From: Coccinella septempunctata
Taxonomy: Eukaryota > Arthropoda > Insecta > Coleoptera > Coccinellidae
Direction: 5' to 3'
DNA: 64,000 bases
NCBI RefSeq assembly: GCF_907165205.1
Contig: NC_058197.1
Location: 3,102,501 to 3,166,500 of the forward strand
Position numbers and translations under genes: made by a program. Under the pieces are notes generated by a model. It ran no database searches, was not told where the DNA came from, and saw only the letters and a program-made list of their open reading frames with translations. Below, one piece after another: positions 49,075-58,500 of the stretch; positions within the stretch are counted from its first letter, which is position 1, and each line of letters begins with the position of its first letter.

Positions 49075-49358
49075 AATTAAATACACCAAGAAAATAGAAT
49101 TGATTAATGAAAAACGTATATTGCACACAAAATGACACACGTTCAACTATTCTGATTCATAGCTAACTCAATTAACAGTATTATGTGGGTACTATGAAAC
49201 ATGATGACTACAGAATATTATATATTAGGTTGTGTTCAATATTTTTCCAACATCCTCCCTTAAACATAACCCCATCTTCGAAGAACAATAAACCAATTTA
49301 GGGTGTGAGGTGACTTTAGTGAGTGCATCAGCAACCATCGCATCCGTCTGTATGTTAC
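49075..49358 (-). mobile_element. 3' end of a Ty1/copia retrotransposon (polyprotein end, PPT, partial LTR)
   Basis: On the minus strand the order is the end of a copia polyprotein (from 49358), a polypurine tract AAGGGAGGA (complement of about 49253-49261), then an LTR starting TGTTGGAAAAATATTG at 49252. The LTR is cut after 178 bp where satellite B begins at 49074. The other side joins the unit inside its gene leader. No 5' LTR or other copia sequence is in the window. Confidence 0.8.
49225..49358 (-). pseudogene. C-terminal remnant of copia polyprotein (RNase H end)
   Basis: The minus-strand frame reads IQTDAMVADALTK, then KLVYCSSKMGL, then LREDVG and ends at TAA (49225-49227) just inside the LTR. 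The pattern 'T..M.AD.LTK ... K.GL' is the well-known end of the RNase H region in Ty1/copia polyproteins. About 44 codons survive; it is too short for most gene finders. Confidence 0.78.
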
Positions 49359-49398
49359 CGTTTCATACTTAAATATTTTTTTCATTGTGGAAGACGAG

Positions 49399-49800
49399 AT
49401 GGACAGAAAGAAGATCTTGAGAATGGGATTGGAAAAATTGAAGTCTAAACAAATTGACTTGAGGAGAACAGTTCAAATCAGGAATTTTCTGAAGTCACAT
49501 GTAGGAGAACGAAAAAGAGGAAAAGTTCCGCAGAAAAAATCCGACACTCACGCTGCAAGAAGAGAAGGTAATCAAGATGAACATAGCCAAAAAGTCGTGA
49601 AGAAAATAAATTTCGATGTTGGAGAAAAAAAGCAGTATGTGTCGAACGGAAATGTGAGAAAACGCTTGACGAGGTCTTCCATTCTGAAGGAGATTCTGAA
49701 TATGACATCTATTAGAAGAAAAGAAGATCCTAATATCAAACTTTTCGATGTGAATGACTACATTGAGATTTTTAGGAAGAAGGAGAAACATATAAAATGA
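49399..49800 (+). CDS. Unit-encoded basic protein, copy R1 (uncharacterised, promoterless, most diverged)
   Basis: The frame of 133 codons is intact. Compared with L1/L2 it has five substitutions: INFDV for INSDV, NVRK for NLRK, RSSIL for RSFIL, FDVNDY for FNVNDY and KEKHIK for KEKPIK. No other copy has this many. The upstream TATA/Inr region is gone, replaced by the copia fragment ending at 49358, so transcription would need another promoter. It is probably a decaying copy that has not yet met a stop. Confidence 0.5.
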   Translation: MDRKKILRMGLEKLKSKQIDLRRTVQIRNFLKSHVGERKRGKVPQKKSDTHAARREGNQDEHSQKVVKKINFDVGEKKQYVSNGNVRKRLTRSSILKEILNMTSIRRKEDPNIKLFDVNDYIEIFRKKEKHIK

Positions 49801-49839
49801 AAACTTTTGTAGGATTTGTAACTCCAGCCCGCGCTCTAT

Positions 49840-50330
49840 ATTCAAAATGAAATATTAACTTCGAAAAAAATTGAAAATTGTTAGATGTAGAGAAAAGACA
49901 ACAGTACTGTTTTAAGTACTATGCGTAAAAGACTGAACGCTCCTTGACCTGCGATCAAGAAATAGAAAATTCATAATATTGGAGTGCAAGTCTGATATTT
50001 GAATTTACATCATATTCTTAATGAAACATTGATTTTGAAAACAAATAAAAATTGATAGGGGATCATAAAAGTTAACAGTCAGTACTGTTTCAAGTACTAT
50101 GCAGAAACAATCCACTGAACGCTTCTTGACCTGCAATCAAGCAATAGGTTATGTATGAATTCAGAGTGCAAGTCTGATATAATGAATCATTTATGATATA
50201 GAGTGTATTCTAAATGAAACATAAGGTTTGAAAAAAAATTAAAAATTGTAAGGTGTACTCAAAAGACAACGTTAGGTCCCGTTCCAAGTATAGTATAAAA
50301 AAAATTAAAACTTCAAAATATGACCAGATA
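49840..50330 (+). repeat. Degenerate ~182-bp subrepeats 3' of the unit gene (R1)
   Basis: Same arrangement as L1 in opposite orientation, with AGTACT dyads near 49905-49920 and 50080-50100. Confidence 0.65.
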
Positions 50331-52174
50331 TACTAATTATCAGCAAAAATTAAGTAGGAGGATATCAAATAAGTGAGCCTTCGAATAAGGGCGATAAATA
50401 AACGAAATCAACTCAGATATATGAAAACCAACAACTGTTGATTTGTTTGTCCACTTTTATATCAATGTGTATTATGTTCCTGAATTAATTTCGTTTGTTT
50501 TGAGTTATTTCATCCTCTCATTTATTGAGACATTGGTTCACTATAACCAGGATAATTTCCAATCCTGCTTTTTTTTGTCATTCAAGAACATTGTTCTAGG
50601 GATTCATCTACTATTTATATCCTACAGATAATGGGAAAAATTTGCTCTTTTCAGTTTCACTAGTTATAATGGCGTCATAGATCTAACGCTACGCTACGCA
50701 CCGTAATTTTTTATATTGTTTTCTCATTATTCCATATGCCAGCTTCAGTTCTCTCGCGAATATTATTATTCCAGTTTCAACCTCAAGAAAAAGGCTACTG
50801 CAACCAAAATTTTTCGTTATTTTCTCTAATAAATTTCAGCAATCCATTTTAAGAAATTCATGACGGAAGAACGTAACTTTTTTATTCGGTTTTTCGAAGT
50901 TTTCCATGAGCTATATGGATGTGTAGAGGATGTTTCATTGAAATGAATTAATTTCAAAAGAAATTACCTGAGCCTGAAACAAAGAACAGTTTACATTGAC
51001 GAATATAATAGACAGATAGAATAGAAATCAACGTTCATACTTAATTATCGAAATCTCATTTCTCTTGACAAATACAAAGGGGATTTATCTGTAAAAAAAA
51101 CCAGAACAATATCATGGAAACCAAAAATGTGCCATAACTGATCTACGAGACTACTATTTTTTGATAAGCAAAAAAAAACCCTATTCAAAACCATTGACGT
51201 ATTGAAGTATACAGTAAAATATTTGTTACTTTGACTAGGTGACAGGTACAGAATAACACAGGTACAGTATAACCAATACAATAAACCATCCCTCAACGTT
51301 TCCGCCCGCAACGGACCGATTTGGTCATAATTACTACCTGCGAAAACAAGGAATTGTATAGCAGGAACTTTGAAGTATTTTGAAATAAGATATTTGATTG
51401 TTGATGCATTTTTCGGAAATATTGCAATTAATTATCGATTTATGTTCGAACCCCAGCATCTCAAAATAGAACTTTTTTCTATAAAACGGCCTTTTAAAAA
51501 TCATTTTGAATATTTTCGATAGCCGGATCAGCATAGAAATCATAAAATATATAATCTTAACAGCAAATGAAGTTGGACGGCCAAAAACTTGCATAAGTAT
51601 GACTATGTCTAATTTCGACATTATTTTGGCGATATTTTATTTTCACTTTACTGAATGTCACTTGCAATGGTTATTTTTTTTTTTAATATCTTCTTTTCGT
51701 ACTGGGCGTGAATATAATTTCCGATTTTAGTCTTAAATTTTGGAGATAGTGAGGCCTTACAAATGTTTTAGTGTGACTTTCGGACTAATATCAAGTTATT
51801 TCCGTATAATTCCCCATTTTGAAAAACGATAGCAGAATATTCCGTATCCAGGAATACCTTGTCAATTTTGGGCATAGTAAGGATAGGATGGATCATAATT
51901 CGACTAAAATAGAGGTTTTCATTTAAACAAATTTTTTTCGATGAAAGTACGAAACGAAAGAATTTTTTGGTGGATATGCTGTTAAAAATACATTATGACT
52001 TCGACAACAATTCCTGAATGTTGCACCATTCCATCGTTAAAGCATACTGAAAGCTGGAAATCTTGGAAAATTCAATGTCATGTCACCAGAGTCACATGTT
52101 ACTCGATGGGGAATCCATGCCGTTTTTCAAGAAACCAAGTTTTTAACTCTTATAATATGAGAATATTTCATTTT

Positions 52175-52175
<1 letters not shown>

Positions 52176-52205
<30 letters not shown>

Positions 52206-52206
52206 C
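52176..52206. repeat. (ATTT)n microsatellite of unit R1
   Basis: Short ATTT run at the position equivalent to 672-740 in L1. Confidence 0.85.
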
Positions 52207-52913
52207 ATTATTATATACTCAAAATTTTTCGGTTTCCCGGTTAAGACATTGAAAAGGAAATTCATGAAGTAGATAGCAGTGCTCCGTATAATTAGGGTGA
52301 AAATAAAAAATAACGATTCTGTACTTATATATAGGAACCTACATGGATTTCTGCATATACATCAGAGTGGTTAAATTTATTCAGGGACATTCTTTCTATA
52401 GTTTTTATTTCCTCAGGAAAAACGTGTATACCATCTACAACGTGAATGTAAATGATGAAAAAGAATTCTCTAGAAATTATTAATTTTGAAATATTGTTTG
52501 GAGCAGCGAGATTTGAAACAAACTTAAGAATTGAAATACTAATGCGCTTCAATACTTGCTTATCCAGATAGTTTTTATCTGTATCGATAACTTATACTTT
52601 TCAATTGTTGATATTTTATCATTTCATAATATCAGAAACGTTTGAAAAAATGAACAGTAATATATAATAGTATATTCTTTCTGTAAGAAAAATACTCTGG
52701 ACAATTATCATTTAAATTCGCATATGTTTCATAAACTCATACTTATATAAAACAATCTATAATTTCAGGTATTTTTAGTGTTAGGCTCAAGTATCACAAA
52801 ATAACAAAATATTTTATATGTTCTTTTTAGGTATCATAAATAATGGATTGAACACAATAGGTAAAATATCGCAGGAATTTGGACAGGTTGAAAAACAATC
52901 TCTTATGAATTCG

Positions 52914-52956
52914 CCAAGGTTTCGGAACTATTTTGTTCCTTTCTCAAGGCTCATCA
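52914..52956 (-). other. Hairpin motif with hammerhead-like GAAAC, copy R2
   Basis: The minus strand carries the same order as at 6571. Here the base pattern after GAAAC is CTTGG instead of GTTGG, a change not seen in the other copies. Confidence 0.28.
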
Positions 52957-53121
52957 TACAACTAATAAAAGTAACACTTCAAAATTGGTCATAGGAAGTT
53001 AAGGATAAATCAACAAACAGTCCGACGTGTGACAGTTAAATTGAACGAATGTAATACGTTGATTCCATAGAAATTTTAAGTCACAGCAATCTAATATGGA
53101 ATCAGACGACGGAACGGGCAA

Positions 53122-53148
53122 TTGGGTGGTGGGGTGCTAGGGAGGGAT
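53122..53148 (+). other. G-quadruplex-type run upstream of the R2 promoter
   Basis: Four G runs, GGG, GGGG, GGG and GGG, with loops of 4, 5 and 1 bases stand just before the TATA box on the gene strand. L1 has the same run; L2 and R3 have one run interrupted by A. Confidence 0.5.
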
Positions 53149-53160
53149 GGTAGAGGGGCA

Positions 53161-53200
53161 ATATAACAGCGGAGTAGATGTACAAAGTATTCAGTTGTGA
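53161..53200 (+). promoter_or_regulatory. TATA box and TCAGT initiator of the R2 gene
   Basis: ATATAAC at 53161-53167 and TCAGT at 53191-53195 put the T of TATAA at about -31 from the predicted +1 (53193). The first base of the box differs from the other copies (CAATATAA against CTATATAA). Confidence 0.62.
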
Positions 53201-53308
53201 ATGTGCTTCGTGCTGCAAATATTGTCTTGTGGTTTACATTTTTTAACTTTGATACTATCGAATTTTATCGTTTCATACTCAAATATTTTTTTCATTGTGG
53301 AAGACGAA

Positions 53309-53710
53309 ATGGACAGAAAGAAGATCTTGAGAATGGGATTGGAAAAATTGAAGTCTAAACAAATTGACTTGAGGAGAACAGTTCAAATCAGGAATTTTCT
53401 GAAGTCACATGTAGGAGAACGAAAAAGAGGAAAAGTTCCGCAGAAAAAATCCGACACTCACTCTGCAAGAAGAGAAGGTAATCAAGATGAACATAGCCAA
53501 AAAGTCGTGAAGAAAATAAATTCCGATGTTGGAGAAAAAAAGCAGTATGTGTCGAACGGAAATCTGAGAAAACGCTTGACGAGGTCTTTCATTCTGAAGG
53601 AGATTCTGAATATGACATCTATTAGAAGAAAAGAAGATCCTAATATCAAACTTTTCAATGTAAATGACTACATTGAGATTTTTAGGAAGAAGGAGAAACC
53701 TATAAAATGA
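53309..53710 (+). CDS. Unit-encoded basic protein, copy R2 (uncharacterised, 133 aa)
   Basis: The core differs from L1/L2 by one residue (HSARREG for HAARREG). The leader is in frame here: from the ATG at 53201 the frame gives a hydrophobic stretch and reads into the core, 169 residues in all, with two substitutions from L1 in the leader. I still place the start at 53309 because the ATG at 53201 is only 8 bases from the predicted transcription start and has T at -3 and T at +4. Promoter and G-rich run are intact, so this is one of the copies most likely to be expressed. Confidence 0.6.
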   Translation: MDRKKILRMGLEKLKSKQIDLRRTVQIRNFLKSHVGERKRGKVPQKKSDTHSARREGNQDEHSQKVVKKINSDVGEKKQYVSNGNLRKRLTRSFILKEILNMTSIRRKEDPNIKLFNVNDYIEIFRKKEKPIK

Positions 53711-53744
53711 AAACTTTTGTAGGATTTGTAACTCCAGCCCGCGC

Positions 53745-54240
53745 TCTATATTCAAAATGAAGTATTAACTTCGAAAAAAATTGAAAATTGTTAGATGTAG
53801 GGAAGACAACAGTACTGTTTTAAGTACTATGCGTAAAAGACTGAACGCTCCTTGACCTGCGATCAAGAAATAGAAAATTCATAATATTGGAGTGCAAGTC
53901 TGATATTTGAATTTACAGCATATTCTTAATGAAACATTAATTTTGAAAACAAATAAAAAATGATAGGGGATTATAAAAGTTAACAGTTAGTACTGTTTCA
54001 AGTACTATGCAAAAACAATCCACTGAACGCTTCTTGACCTGCAATCAAGCAATAGGTTATGTATGAATTCAGAGTGCAAGTCTGATATAATGAATCATTT
54101 ATGATATAGAGTGTATTCTAAATGAAACATAAGGTTTGAAAAAAAATTAAAAATTGTAAGGTGTACTCAAAAGACAACGTTAGGTCCCGTTCCAAGTATA
54201 GTATAAAAAAAATTAAAACTTCAAAATATGACCAGATATA
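53745..54240 (+). repeat. Degenerate ~182-bp subrepeats 3' of the unit gene (R2)
   Basis: The block AGTGCAAGTCTGATAT is at 53891 and again at 54073, 182 bp apart, and the flanking sequence (AATGAAACAT, AGTACT, CTTGACCTGC) aligns between the repeats. A third, more diverged copy follows. Confidence 0.7.
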
Positions 54241-55024
54241 CTAATTATCAGCAAAAATTAAGTAGGAGGATATCAAATAAGTGAGCCTTCGAATAAGGGC
54301 GATAAATAAACGAAATCAACTCAGATATATGAAAACCAACAACTGTTGATTTGTTTGTCCACTTTTATATCAATGTGTATTATGTTCCTGAATTAATTTC
54401 GTTTGTTTTGAGTTATTTCATCCTCTCATTTATTGAGACATTGGTTCACTATAACCAGGATAATTTCCAATCCTGCTTTTTTTTTGTCATTCAAGAACAT
54501 TGTTCTAGGGATTCATCTACTATTTATATCCTACAGATAATTGGAAAAATTTGCTCTTTTCAGTTTCACTAGTTATAATGGCGTCATAGATCTAACGCTA
54601 CGCTACGCACCGTAATTTTTTATATTGTTTTCTCATTATTCCATATGCCAGCTTCAGTTCTCTCGCGAATATTATTATTCCAGTTTCAACCTCAAGAAAA
54701 AGGCTACTGCAACCAAAATTTTTCGTTATTTTCTCTAATAAATTTCAGCAATCCATTTTAAGAAATTCATGACGGAAGAAAGTAACTTTTTTATTCGGTT
54801 TTTCGAAGTTTTCCATGAGCTATATGGATGTGTAGAGGATGTTTCATTGAAATGAATTAATTTCAAAAGAAATTACCTGAGCCTGAAACAAAGAACAGTT
54901 TACATTGACGAATATAATAGACAGATAGAATAGAAATCAACGTTCATACTTAATTATCGAAATCTCATTTTTCTTGACAAATACAAAGGGGATTTATCTG
55001 TAAAAAAAACCAGAACAATATCAT

Positions 55025-55185
55025 TGTCATGTCCATAAGAAAACTACGTTTGGTGATTTACAAATTTATTCGATATACAATTTCTCAATCTCGACTACCA
55101 ACATAAAATCTTTTCGAATACTGAACTCTCCAACGCATGTGGAAACCTAGATAATTAATTAATCATGCGCACACAATATATTACA
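55025..55185 (-). repeat. 3' LTR of the gypsy element
   Basis: 161 bp, identical to 59888-60048 except for T at 55182 where the other has A at 60045. The minus strand contains TTCAGTATTC, a possible TCAGT initiator. Confidence 0.92.
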
Positions 55186-55198
55186 ATCTCCCCCATTT
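55186..55198 (-). other. Polypurine tract of the gypsy element
   Basis: The minus strand reads AAATGGGGGAGAT directly before the 3' LTR, where plus-strand DNA synthesis would be primed. Confidence 0.85.
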
Positions 55199-55527
55199 AA
55201 ATAAGTACAATTTGATTTAATCAGAGATTACAATAACATCTTAATCTAAGAATTCAAATATTTTAATTTTTTAAATTTTATAATTTTGTTTTTTTTTTTT
55301 TTTCAAAAATATCACAAATACGATCAAAATCAATTTAACAATATGATTCCAAAATAATAATTTACAATCAAAATTTTATTTTTTATTTATGTAATATAGA
55401 AATAATTAATTAATAGAATTAACTATTATTATACAATATACAATCAATTATCATTATACTATACAATTATTATGCAATATATAATTAATTACAATATACA
55501 TATAAACAGAAATTCTGGATCTTAATT

Positions 55528-58500
55528 TCATTTATTTAAATTTTTCAAGCGTTCAGATCTCCTTATACTTATATCATCTTTCAAGTCTTTATTTATATCA
55601 TTGTCATTATTTAAAAATTTCAACATTTGATTAACATGTCTTTTTATAATTCGTCCTCCATCACATAACAAGTTAAATGTAACTGGTGATAATTTTTCAA
55701 CAATTTTTGCTTGAACTCGGTACCTCTTATTATTGTTGTAAACATCTACTAAAACCACGTCTCCCAACTTGAAATCAATTTTACTTATTTTATTTTTATC
55801 TGACATATTGAATTGTTTAAAAGATGTTTCACTGACTAAATTTTCTCTTAAAAGATGAAACCTCGTTTTAATCTCCCTTTTGAAAATAATATCTGATGGT
55901 GATTTTCCCGTTGTCGAATGCTTCATTGTACGATAATCAAACAAAAATGAATTCACAGCAAAATTTAATGACGACTTACCCTCTCCTGTAATTTTCAAAA
56001 CCTTATTTTTAAATGTACCCACAAAATTTTCAGCTGCTCCATTAGTTGCCGGGTGATAGGGTGGAGAATATGTGTGCCGTATACCTAACGATTTCAAAAA
56101 TTCATTAAACTCTTCACTTGCAAATTGTGGACCATTGTCTGAGACTAAATGATCACACAATCCAAACCTTGAGAAAATAGAATCAAAAACTTCAATCAAT
56201 TTACTAGCTGAGGTGTTATTTTTCATATTTATAGCTTCAGGCCATTTACTATGTGCATCAACTATGACTAAAAACATATTTCCTTGAATAGGTCCTAAAA
56301 AATCAGTGTGTAACCTGGACCATGGGTTAGATGGAAATGGCCATTGAAAAGTACTGATTTTGTTATTTTGTTTTCTATTTTTCACACATAACTCACAACC
56401 ATTTGCTAATTTTTCTATATCATCGTCCAAACCCGGCCACCAAAAAAACGAACGAGCTACTTGTTTCATTCTAACAATACCAAAATGAGACTGGTGAAGT
56501 GATTTCAATAAAGTTTTTCGCAATACTTTTGGTATTATTAGTCTAGAACCTCGAACAAGACATTCATTCTCAATACTTAATTCTGTTTTCTTATCGTAAT
56601 ACATTTTCTCTTCCAAAGAAATATCATTTGAATTTTCTACCCATCCAAACATTAACTTTCTTTTCACATCACATAAAACCTTATCTTTTTTTGTTTCTTG
56701 CTTAATCAAATTTAAATCAATCAAATTACTTCCATTTTCAATAAAGTTTATAACATCTAATTCAGAATCAAACACAGCCATCTTATCTCGTACTGCTAAC
56801 CTGGAAAGCGCATCACAATTACTGTTTTTAGATGATGAAATCAATTCAATCTTGTATTTGAAACCCGATAAAAAATATATCCATCTTAACAACCTATTCT
56901 GAACTGTAATATTCAATTTCTTCGAATTACCAAATATATACTTTAAAGGTTGATTATCAGTTTTAAGAATAATTTCATTACCAACAATATAATGATAAAA
57001 TTTCCTAAACCCGAAAATTATAGCTGCTGCCTCTTTATCTAGAATAGATCTATGCAATTCATTATGAGGTATTAATTTAGAAGCAAAGGCAATTGGTCTC
57101 TCTGTACCGTCTGAAAATCTGTGAGACAAAATAGCTGACAACCCTGAGTAACTTGCGTCTGTAGCCAATACTAAAGTAATATCTTGCTGATATGGAACTA
57201 AAACTTTATCCGATGCTAATTCCTTCTTTACCCAATTAACTGCTTGATCACAATTAGAATTCCAATAAAATTTGCTCGCTTTCAAAACATCGTACAACAC
57301 CTTTAGTTCATCAGCTCGCTTATACAAAAATGACTCGTAAAAATTTACTAACCCTAAAAATGCTTGAAGTTCTTTTTTAGTTTTTGGAGAAGGCATATTA
57401 ACAATTGAATGAATTCTACTAGGAGATGGTGATAAACCTTTTTTGTCCAATTTGAATCCTAATATCTCTATTTCAGATCTGAAAAATTCACATTTTGATT
57501 CGTTTACTTTAAGTCCTGCTTCATTCAACTTATAAAATATTTTTTCTAAATTATCGAGATGCTCTGAATCATTCTTTCCTGTGCAATAAATATTATCTAT
57601 GTAAATTTCAATATTCGGAATACCTTTCAAAATATCAGTAACAATATCTTGACATTCTGCTGGGCTGGAGGCTACACCCTCTGGCAATTTTTTGTACCTG
57701 AACAAACCTTTCTGTGTGATTATTGTCAATGGATTTCTACAATCTTCATCAACTTCAAATTGCATAAATGCATGTTTTAAATCAATTTGGGACCATTTGG
57801 TTCCAACCTGTAACGTCTGAAATACTTTTTCTTTTAAGGGTAATGGATATCTTTTAATAATTATTTGAGGGTTCACTGTTAATTTAAAATTTCCGCATAA
57901 ACGAACTCCTTCCCCTTTCACCACAGGAACTACTGGAGTAGCCCATTCACTCACCTCAACTTGTTCCAAATTACCTATTCTTACCAAACGATCGATTTCT
58001 GCATCTACTTTGTCTTTCAAAGCGAAAGGGACATGATAAGGTTTACATTGAATTGGTTGATAATCTTTTTTGAAAGTTAGTTTAATAGATTTACCTTTAT
58101 ATTTACCTGGGCTGTTGTCAAACAATTGGGGATATTTTGATTTAAAATGTGAAATAATACTGTTATGATCATTCAAGCAATTCAACGCAAACTGAGGTTT
58201 AAAAGTTATCGGCCACATACCCAAGGCTTGAAGCCATTGCCTTCCTATTAAATTTTTCCCGTTACCTGCCAAAACGTAAGCTTTCAAATTTGCTTCAACC
58301 CCTTCGAAATGCACCTTAAGATCGGTCAACATACCCATTACATTCAACTTTGTTCTGTCATAGCTGGACAATGAAATATCTGCCTTGTGGATTTTCTTAG
58401 CTGCAAAATAATTAGCTACCGTTTTTTCTGAAAACACAGTCACATGTGAACCTGTATCAACTTCCAATTCTACCTGATTATTATCAATAATTAATTTCAA

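Larger units (their letters stand above)
49359..52885 (+). repeat. 3.9-kb tandem unit, copy R1 (5' end replaced by copia fragment)
   Basis: Unit sequence begins at the T-rich run just before the gene (49359), so promoter, hairpin motif and leader are absent. It then holds the gene, the ~182-bp subrepeats (49840-50330), an AT-rich noncoding stretch (50330-52170) with nothing I can name, the (ATTT)n tract at 52176-52206 and the unit end. The orientation is opposite to L1-L3. Confidence 0.85.

Noticed and set aside
37032..49146. Recurrent 60-100-codon frames in satellite B (for example MFVPIGRFYIQG and MEISLYSRKK)
   Set aside because: They end at the monomer boundary, occur on both strands and have no recognisable domain; they reflect conserved satellite DNA.
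53405..53755. 116-codon frame antisense to the unit gene (also at 16760, 49495 and 63374)
   Set aside because: It mirrors the core coding sequence on the other strand; the promoter, codon context and in-frame indels favour the sense frame.
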